Part shown: positions 8,969 to 17,589 of the stretch, in pieces | Layout of the letters: every line of letters begins with the position of its first letter | Position numbering within the stretch: position 1 is the stretch's first letter | Assembly (NCBI GenBank): GCA_905397405.1 | Contig: CAJPVJ010000791.1 | Location: 1 to 20,433 of the forward strand | Direction: 5' to 3' | Source of the DNA: Oppiella nova | Taxonomy: Eukaryota > Arthropoda > Arachnida > Sarcoptiformes > Oppiidae | Length of the DNA: 20,433 nucleotides | Position numbers and translations under genes: made by a program | The notes under the pieces: model-generated | Seen by the model: only the letters and a program-made list of their open reading frames with translations | What the model was told of the DNA's origin: nothing | Database searches by the model: none

Positions 8969-11480
8969 ATGTGCATAAAATAAACACGAAATTAAATTAT
9001 TTTATGTTTTCAATGATAGAAATAATAAAAGTAATATAATATTTGTCACAAATAATGACTCGGTTTATGGTTTGGGTGGCAATGCCAGCGGGTGTCTGGG
9101 TTTGGGCCATAATAATGAAGTGAAAACACCACAAATTATACCACAATTATGTAATCAAAGGATACATCGATTTATCAATGGATGGGATTTTGTGTTGGCT
9201 ATCAATCATACTAATCAAGTGTTTGGTTGGGGCGGTAATTATTGGGGACAATCGGGTAGACATGAGACCCAAAGTGAAGTTTGTTTTAAACCACAAGTTA
9301 TATCACAATTGAATGATATAATTATAACACATGTATGTTGTGGTGATCAGCACAGTATGGCGCTAACCACCGATGGACAGGTGTACGGTTGGGGCCGTAA
9401 TAGTTACGGACAAATTGGCAATAATACTAAATGTGCGCAAATATGGGCACCAATTGAGTTACGCTTTGATAATAAACATAAAATCAAAAGTATTTTCTGT
9501 TTTACTTATATTTCATTTGCTATTACTGTCGACGGTTTGGTATACAGTTGGGGTGATAATTGTAAATATCAAATTGGGCATAAGCATTCAGGTTATATTT
9601 TGTCACCCAAACTGATCCCGGATTTAAATGGTATCACCTCGATCAGTTCGTCACACACATGGGACTATCATTTTACGTGTTTTCTATCATATCTTGATAT
9701 AATATATTTTTGTGGTCATTATTATGATAACAGTGAACAAACACCAGTAAAAACAACCCCTGTACAAGTTAAGCAATGTCTAGATATACAACAACTTAAC
9801 CAGGTGCACTCACATTTTGATAATGAGCAAATAATATTACAAATTGATAATATGATCTGGGGAATTAAATCACCAAATGAAATGCTTAAATATAGTTATA
9901 ATAATTTTATTGATTTTTATGCCACTGAATATCAAATAACATATAATACATTAAATATATCTACAAATACAAATTTAAGCAAAACAAAAACTGTATCAAA
10001 TCAACCAGTATATGTTATTTCAATTGATACACCTATGGATAATGAAAGTATAATTTATTAATTATTTTTATAATCTATTAAATTTATAACCAATTTGTTT
10101 GCTTTAATTGATTTCAAAGCCAACATTAAGTCGGTTGAGGATAACATAGGCTTAATAAAAGCCGAGGTCTACAAAGTCCCAGAGTCCGAGGAAAGGGAGC
10201 TTTCGGTTAATTTAACGGATAATATAACTGCCGGTTAACACTAATTATTACTAATTATATATTTGTTTGTAATAAATTAGTTATATTTCTCAATTTAACA
10301 ATAGTGTCATCAAAATTAGAAAATTATACGTTTAATAGTCATTACGAAAGTCTGTTCATTGAATTGTCGGCAATAGGATCGGGAGGTTTTGGGACTGTTT
10401 TTAAAGTAAAGCATAGATTCGATGAACACATATATGCCGTTAAAAGAATTGAATTTAAAAGTAAGTATAAAATAGTTGTAATAATTTTATTAAAATATTA
10501 GTGATTATCATTACATATAACAGAATCTAGCGATGAATATATGAAAGGAATTTTGATGGAAGTGAAGAAATTAAGAAAACTTAATCCAGATTTTGTCGTC
10601 CAATATATCACTTCATGGCCTGAAAATAAACATCTCTTCATTCAGATGGAGTTCTGTTCACAGAATTTGCGGAATATTCTCGACATTAAACCAAAAGTAT
10701 TTAACAGACAGTCAGGAGTTCCCATGGATTGTGTCGAGTATTACATTTCGTGTGTAATATTCCGTCAGATCTTAGAAAGTGTTCAGTATTTGCATGAATT
10801 GAATCCACAGATCATTCACAGAGACCTCAAACCCGAAAACATATTAATAGCTGAAAATATAAGGAACGGAGTATATGCATGAATTGAATCCACAGATCAT
10901 TCACAGAGACCTCAAACCCGAAAACATATTAATAGCTGAAAATATAAGGAACGGTAGATTTGTTAAGTTATGTGACTTTGGTTTGGCTGTTGAGCACCGA
11001 TCGGAATACCAGAGTCACTCCAAAAATAAGGGAACTCCTAAATACATGGCACCGGAATTGTATCAATCAAAGTATACCACAAAAGCAGACATTTATAGTT
11101 TGGGTATTATTTCTATGGAATTGTTTGATATATTCTTGGAGTATGTATTCAATTGTACAGTATTTTAATTTTATTTATTAAATATTTTCATTTATTATAT
11201 TTACCTCAGTGGCAGTGAACTGGATAAGTACATTGACAACTTACTACATGGTTATGTAGCCAATATATTACCCATGTTCAATACAATGGTTTCATTTGGT
11301 CCTATCATTAGACCAAGGTGCAATGAGATATTAAATATGAGTGATAAATGGTCACTTAGCAAGGACATTATACATTCAAATATTAGTGTATTTACACAAT
11401 TTATAAATCAACACCAATTAGACGATTACATTGTGTTCAATGAAATGATAGAAATATGTGTAAAAATGTTCAAAAGTTAA
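8969..11480 (+). pseudogene. Unit 3: degraded RCC1-kinase fusion
   Basis: The remnant ATG at 8969 is followed by TAA at its fifth codon and is out of frame with the RCC1 sequence. About 40 bp of the usual N terminus is missing, so no start remains for the propeller. RCC1 similarity runs from 8985 to 10047. Inferred exons then are 10120-10233, 10305-10460, 10524-11140 and 11210-11480, all with consistent phases; 10120-10233 is a separate exon encoding the acidic linker (ESEERELSVNLTDN) that in unit 6 is continuous with exon 1. The kinase has IGSGGFGTVF, AVK, IIHRDLKPEN, CDFGLA and APE, but an 85-bp tandem duplication (10785-10954) breaks the frame. If that is an assembly error, only the lost start disables the gene, unless an unseen upstream exon supplies one. 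It is a mosaic: linker and first kinase exon like unit 6, activation segment like unit 2. Confidence 0.7.
10785..10954 (+). repeat. 85-bp direct tandem duplication (kinase exon, unit 3)
   Basis: Copies 10785-10869 and 10870-10954 differ at one base (AGTATT versus AGTATA at the start). They span the catalytic loop HRDLKP, so the printed sequence encodes it twice in different frames. Without one copy the exon is 532 bp, exactly the length of the equivalent exon of unit 2. Confidence 0.9.
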
Positions 11481-12239
11481 TCAGTGATTAATTTATAACT
11501 AATCCCATAAAATATACAATACTTAACCTAGATGGTTATTTATAATCATGTACACTTTTTGTACTAATTTAACTGTAAGATTTGTACAATGCACAAATTA
11601 ATGACTAATTAAGCGTGTAGATTACTAGTGGTTATTGTAAAGAACCTAATAGTAAATTATTAATAACCTTGCTAGAAACAAATCTGGTTTATTACATGAA
11701 TTGAAAACATTAAACAGCCGGGTGTACTCTAATATGTATAGATATTATAAATTAAAAACCATAAAATGTATAAAATGTTTAATCAATTTACTCCTAAAAA
11801 CAGTACAGAAATACTGCAAAAATAAATCTATCATTACTACAATCAAAGTGTTAAAACACTAACAACTCATTGAAAACAACTATAATAACAACCAAAACCA
11901 ACACGATTAATGAAAAATGTTTATAAGGAATTGTAGTTGAAATACAACATTAAAACAATAATCAATTGCACCGCCCTTTCTGGGGATATACACGTAAATA
12001 AAAAATTTCATGTTTTAATTTTAAAGGCTATTCAAATCCATTGTTAAGATTACAAAATACAAATCAGAAAAGTATTAATAAATCACTTCAATCACTGAGG
12101 AATCAAATAAAAGACATATCATTAGAAAACACATGAAATGAGGTTTAAAATGATGTATCAATCGATAGATTTTGTTTTAACCGTAAGAAGTAATTGTATG
12201 ATAAGTAAAATGAGTGTAAATTTTTAAGCGATATACTGT
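11481..12239. other. Intergenic between units 3 and 4
   Basis: AT-rich with no gene recognised. AATCACTTCAATCACTGAGG near 12081 resembles a motif shared by the duplicated regions before units 1 and 5 (about 1210 and 14417). Clear similarity to the other units' upstream sequence starts near 12240 with AAATGTAGTGTTTATTAGA. Confidence 0.5.
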
Positions 12240-12593
12240 AAAATGTAGTGTTTATTAGAAATAAATAATTATTTTAAATAAATAAAAGTCACGAAAAACT
12301 ATTGTAAATAAATATCTTGGTTTCCAAGGTTTCTAAATGTGATAATTATTGTTATCAAAAGCTATTGTAATTCACTATACATTCAGAAATACAGTGTATA
12401 TTATTTTGAGCCCTAAATTAAACAAATAGAGTTGTATTCAAATTAATATTTAAATAAGCATGGTGAATAGAATTTATTAATTAAATATAAAGTATTTTAA
12501 AATCATTACTAATTTAAGAATTTATCATAAATTATATTATAATTAAATTCAAATCCAATATATATGACCCGTTATTAAGTAGTAATGTTTTAT

Positions 12594-12650
12594 ATGAATG
12601 AGTGGATAGTTTTCACATATTTTTTAATGACAACACCTTTCATATCACTA
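12594..12650 (+). promoter_or_regulatory. Conserved upstream block of unit 4 (one GATA site lost)
   Basis: GAGTGGATAGTTTTCACATA matches the block of unit 1 except that the second, inverted GATA (TATC) reads TTTC. The block lies about 150 bp before the ATG. The flank (ATATGACCCGTTATTAA, AGTAATGTTTTATATGAATG) is also shared with units 1 and 5. Confidence 0.4.
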
Positions 12651-12765
12651 TTAATTTGGACTTCATTTTAGGTTTTGTTAGAAACTAATTAACAGTAAAT
12701 TGTGTTTTATTTAAAAAACTTTAATTTATATTATAATTTTTTATTTTTTAATAATTTTACTCAAA

Positions 12766-13833
12766 ATGTCTGTATATTTGAATAAGTTTCGCATTTGCAA
12801 TACGATTGACACGAGTATTAAACGAGATATTAAACTATTTCATGTTTTCAAAGATGATATGAATCTGGAAAATATTATATTTGTGACAAACAATGACTCA
12901 GTTTATTGTATGGGAAGTAATACTAGTGGTTGTCTGGGTTTGGGTCACAACAATGAAGTGAAAACACCACAAATTATACCACAATTATGTCATCAAAGGA
13001 TACAACAGTTTATGAATGGAAATGACTTTGTGTTGGCTATCAATGACATGAAGCATGTGTTCAGTGGGGGTAACAATAGTGAGGGACAGTTGGGTAGACG
13101 TACGAAAAGGTTAGGGATTTTTGACAAAGAATTTGGAAAACATAAAAACATATCGAAATTGAATGACAAGAATATGACACAAATATGTTGTGGATGTCAT
13201 CACTCCCTGGCCCTCACCACCAATGGACAGGTGTACGGGTGGGGCAATAATTTGTTTGGACAAATTGGGAATAATACAAATATATCACCATGGACACTTG
13301 TATTGATAGAATTTGCAAACAATTATAAAATCAAAAGTATTTTCTGTTTCGGTTATAAATCATTTGCCATTACTGTCGAGGGTTTGGTATTCAGTTGGGG
13401 TCAGAATTGGTTCAGTGAATTGGGGTATACATCATATGGCTATACATTGTCACCCAAATTGATCCCAAATCTTAGTGATATCGTATCAATCAGCTCAACA
13501 TTGAATGCAAACAATATGTTTACGTGTTTTCTATCCAATAATAATATGATATATATTTGTGGCACATATATGAATGGTACGAAACAATTACAAACAATAA
13601 GTACCCCGATACAAATTTCATTGAACTTAAATGTCATACAATTTAATGAACATCGCTCATATTATTACCCTAGGCGATTAATAATAAAGGCTGATGATAA
13701 TATATGTGAAATTATATCACCAGGTGAAGTTACACAATATTCATACAATAATTTTGTTGATTATTACGCCAATGAATACAACATAAGTTACAACACATTA
13801 AACACCAATTCTTATGATACAAACAGCGATTAA
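12766..13833 (+). CDS. Unit 4: RCC1-only protein
   Basis: Single open frame of 355 aa starting MSVYLNKFRICNTIDTSIK, in the same CTCAAAATG context as the sister genes. It has RCC1 blades GCLGLGH, FSGGNNSEGQLGR, YGWGNNLFGQIGN and FSWGQNWFSELGY, then the family tail FVDYYANEYNISYNTLN. No kinase exon follows. The point where unit 2 has its donor (TCTGATGGTACAA) reads TCTTATGATACAA here, so the GT is gone, and the frame ends in TAA a few codons later. The following DNA belongs to the duplicated 5' region of unit 5. The result would be a free propeller, which could bind the same partners without phosphorylating them; alternatively it is a truncated, decaying copy with an intact frame. Confidence 0.8.
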   Translation: MSVYLNKFRICNTIDTSIKRDIKLFHVFKDDMNLENIIFVTNNDSVYCMGSNTSGCLGLGHNNEVKTPQIIPQLCHQRIQQFMNGNDFVLAINDMKHVFSGGNNSEGQLGRRTKRLGIFDKEFGKHKNISKLNDKNMTQICCGCHHSLALTTNGQVYGWGNNLFGQIGNNTNISPWTLVLIEFANNYKIKSIFCFGYKSFAITVEGLVFSWGQNWFSELGYTSYGYTLSPKLIPNLSDIVSISSTLNANNMFTCFLSNNNMIYICGTYMNGTKQLQTISTPIQISLNLNVIQFNEHRSYYYPRRLIIKADDNICEIISPGEVTQYSYNNFVDYYANEYNISYNTLNTNSYDTNSD

Positions 13834-13915
13834 ATTACACATCAAATCAAAACACAAATTCAAACCATAATAACCATTCAATTGAAGAAATAGTTATTTA
13901 ATGCTCTAATGTTTT

Positions 13916-15207
13916 AAAAATCTAATTTAATTGTAATATGAAAACAATGATAAGCCATTTGAGGTTTATTGAACTCGGTCAGATTTATATAATATATAAA
14001 TATTAATCAATAATCTATTACTTTATAATAAATACTGTATTTTATTTTCCAAATAAATTCTGTTGTATTGTATGACAAAAACAAAAATCAAATTTATGAT
14101 CAAATCTCTAACGAATTATATTTAAAATAACAAATTGTATTATAATTGTTAATTGTTATATATAAATACTAGAATTGTATTCCCAATTAATAATAAAAAT
14201 CCTGATATACTTGTTATAAGAATATTCTTGATTCTGTGATTTATTTTCATATATTGTTTGATTAAGACTTAGAAATTGTTAAATAATTTCTATCAATTAT
14301 GTAGCAATTGATTGTTAATAGTATTGGTAATCAGAAATTGTGAGCTTCAATCAGGGTCTATGCACCGGTAGGTTGAGTATAAAATATTATATATGGTTAA
14401 TATTAACAGTGATGACAATCACTTCAATCATTAATGAGTGAGAGATAGTGATGTGTTTCTATGGAAAGTCTCTTTACGATATAAGTATGTCTCGTCTATT
14501 ATGGTATATCAGTATAAATTCAGCCGGCACAAAATATTTTTATAAAATACAACCAGTATGAATATAATACAATAGAAATTCTATAGTAAATACAGTACTT
14601 ATTGATACTCTAGTTTCCCTTTTATAAATTTATAAACTGTTTTTTGTGTGAACATGCGATATTGCGATTAAAATGTAGTGTTTATTAGATATAACACATT
14701 ATTTAACAAATAAAAGGTCACATAAAATCTATTGTCAATAAATAACTTTGTATCCAATGGTTTCAAAATGAGATAATTAGTTTTATCAAAAGATATTGTA
14801 ATTCACTATACATTCACAAATATATTATTTTGAGCACCTACATTAAATAAAAAAGAGTTTTATTCAAATTTCATTTAATTAATTTTATTTTAGTTTAGAT
14901 TTTTATTAAGATATATTTTTAAAATCATATCAGTTATAATCTATGTGTTTAACATTAATTTTATTATAATTAAATTCAAATCCAATATATGACCCGTTAT
15001 TAAATAGTAATGTTTGATATGAATGAGTGGATAGTTATCACATATTTTCAATGACAACACCCTTTCATATCTCATATCATGACTTCACAATGTGTTCTAA
15101 TTTTGATTGAAAATAATTGTTATATTTTATTTTGTTTTAAAAATATTAATCATAGTTATATTTTTTTGTTATTTTAATAAATTTTGATCTTAATAATTGT
15201 GCTCAAA
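13916..15207 (+). repeat. Segmental duplication copy B (5' region of unit 5)
   Basis: Paralogue of 576-1968. The left edge is at AAAAATCTAATTTAATTGTA. Similarity runs, with small indels and a diverged stretch around 14490-14660, to the ATG of unit 5. It lacks the foldback seen at 927-1072, so it shows the pre-insertion state. No gene is seen in it. Confidence 0.85.
15015..15075 (+). promoter_or_regulatory. Conserved upstream block of unit 5 (inverted GATA pair)
   Basis: GAGTGGATAGTTATCACATA with GATA at 15030-15033 and TATC at 15036-15039, about 169 bp before the ATG. It is followed by TTTTCAATGACAACACCC as in units 1, 2 and 4. Confidence 0.45.
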
Positions 15208-17055
15208 ATGTGCGGACTTTTGAATAAGTTTCGTATTTGCGATACGATTGACACAAATATCAAGAATGAAATCAAATTATTTCATGTTTTCAATGACAGG
15301 AGGAATGAGAAAAATATTCTGTTTGTCACAAACAATGACACCCTGTATGGTATGGGCGGTAATAATAAGGGTTGTCTGGGTTTTGGTCACAACACTGAAG
15401 TGAAAACACCACAAATTATACCACAATTATGTAATCAAAGGATACAACGATTTATCAATGGATATGACTTTGTGTTGGCCATCAATGACATGAATCACGT
15501 GTGCAGTTGGGGTCACAATGATTGCGGACAATTGGGTAGAGATTGGGGACCTAAAGATCATTATTCACAACCCGAAGAAATATCATATTTGAACAATAAG
15601 TATATCAAACATATTTGCTGTGGTTTTCAACAATCCCTTGCCCTCACCGCCGGTGGACAGGTTTATGTGTGGGGCGAAAATAATTTGGGACAGATTGCCA
15701 ATTATGATAGACATTCTATATATCCAAGACCTAGGTCTAATTTGAGCTTGTTGAAATTTGAAAATAACTCAAAAATCACAAATATTTTTTGCTCGTCATT
15801 CAATTCGTTTGCAATTACTTCCGAGGGTTTGGTATTCAGTTGGGGTCTCAATAGGAATCATCAATCAGGACATCACTCTCCAGATTATATATTGTCACCC
15901 AAACTGATCCCTGATTTACATGATATCAAAGCTATCAGTTCATCAAACTTCCATGATAATTATTTTACATGTTTTCTGTCAAATACTAATTTATTATACA
16001 TTTGTGGTCAGTATATGGATGATAAGAAACAAGTACAAATACAAAAGATTCCGATACAAATAATTACATTTAAAGTGAATGCTAAAATGATTACAGGATT
16101 ATATTCGTAGTTTCCAAAGGACCAGGTTATAATACAATCTGGTAGTAAAATATGTGGCATAATATCACCCCATGAAGTGAAAAAATATAATTATAATAAT
16201 TTTGTTGATTATTACGCAAATGAACATCAAATAAGTTACAATACATTAGACGTAAACCAAAAGGTTGTGACAAATTCTGGTGAAACAAAACCAAAATTAA
16301 GAAAACGATTAAATCCTGTTTCACTTGAAAATATAAATTTAAATGAAGGTATAATTGTGTTATTAATGTTATTTTATAAGTACAGTATTATATTTAATAA
16401 TTTTTAACGTTTTAAATATTTCGTCGAATTTAGGAAACAATTGTTTAGAAAATAATTACAAAAGTCTATTCATTGAGTTATCGGCGATAGGATCAGGAGG
16501 TTTTGGAACTGTTTTTAAAGTAAAGCATAGATTCGATGAACACGTATATGCCGTCAAAAAAGTCGAGTTTCGAGGACGAGGTGTTGAAACTGATTCAGGT
16601 GTGGGCACGCAAAAGTACCAAGCACCAGAAATAGTCCAAGGTCTTAAATATGGTCATAAAGTAGACATTTACAGCCTTGGATTAATTGGTGCTGAAATAT
16701 TTGATTTGGATTTATTTTATACAGACTCTGAAATGTATGCAATTTATTATATATCAGTATTTATTGTGTTTCCATTAAATTACTTAAAATCTCTAACATT
16801 AGTGTCGAAAGGCTTTACTCGGGGAATGAAATCCTGAAAACAAAAATCATTAAGTTGTTAGAAATATTGCAGTCAATGATGTCGACCCCTGTACTGAAAC
16901 TAAGGCCTGACTGCTCACATGTATTGAATAAATTCTGTGCTTTTGAACAGAATATTCCGGACGACAATAACATGGATACACTTCCAACCAAACAAAAGCA
17001 TACTGATCAGTTTTTCATTAAATATTTTAAATATAAATTTAAATTATCGAGGTAA
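15208..17055 (+). pseudogene. Unit 5: RCC1-kinase remnant with nonsense codon and kinase-core deletion
   Basis: Inferred exons are 15208-16348, 16434-16734 and 16803-17055, adding to 1695 bp in one frame except for a TAG at 16108-16110 (codon 301). The frame continues after it through the usual tail FVDYYANEHQISYNTLD. The intron 1 acceptor used by the sisters has lost its AG; an AG 12 bases further on (16432-16433) keeps phase 1. The kinase begins normally (IGSGGFGTVFKVKHRFDEHV, AVK) but jumps at about 16571-16590 straight to the activation segment (GVGTQKYQAPE). The C-helix, hinge, HRD loop, DFG and the second intron are missing. The deletion is in frame. No kinase activity is possible. If the TAG is a sequencing error or is read through, a 564-aa RCC1 protein with a kinase stub would result; otherwise a propeller fragment of 300 aa. 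Confidence 0.75.
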
Positions 17056-17589
17056 AAATTTTTATATTATTTATTGATATAAAATAGTTCAGCAACTTTA
17101 TTTATTTATTTAATTCTTATTGTTTTATAATAATTGTTAAAGATAATTTACCTTGTTTCCAATGGTTTCATAATTGCTATCAATATTGTCATCAAATACA
17201 ATTGTAGTTCACTATATATTAATTTGAGCCAAAAATTAAACAAATAAATGATATAATGTTTTCTGATTTTATCTGTAAAATAAAATTAATGAATTCAAAC
17301 TTTGCACTCAAATTAAATCTCTGACAGTAATTAAGTTGTAAATATTTATGTCACTGTGAGCTACAGTTTATCGCATATTTTCATTGTCATCACCATTCAT
17401 ATGATGAATAAGAAAATATTATATGTTTTATATTAGACACATATAAAACATACAATAATTACTTATGTGAGCAATAGTTAATGCTAACTTTAATGTATCA
17501 TTTAATGAATTAATTTTTATTTAAATATTTTAAGTAATATAATATATATATTTGTATAATCAAATATAAATAATATATATTTGTTGAAA
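17056..17589. other. Intergenic / upstream region of unit 6
   Basis: No gene. The stretch 17151-17240 (TTTCCAATGGTTTCATAA, then GTAGTTCACTATATATT and TTGAGCC) resembles the far upstream part of units 1 and 4. CAGTTTATCGCATATTTTCA near 17365 is a diverged form of the GATA block without the pair. A small hairpin lies at 17422-17452 (TATGTTTTATA and its complement). The last 60 bases before the ATG are almost pure A/T. Confidence 0.5.

Noticed and set aside
13440-13637. 65-codon minus-strand frame
   Set aside because: It is the antisense shadow of the RCC1 coding sequence of unit 4.
16127-16324. 65-codon minus-strand frame
   Set aside because: It is antisense to the conserved RCC1 tail of unit 5.
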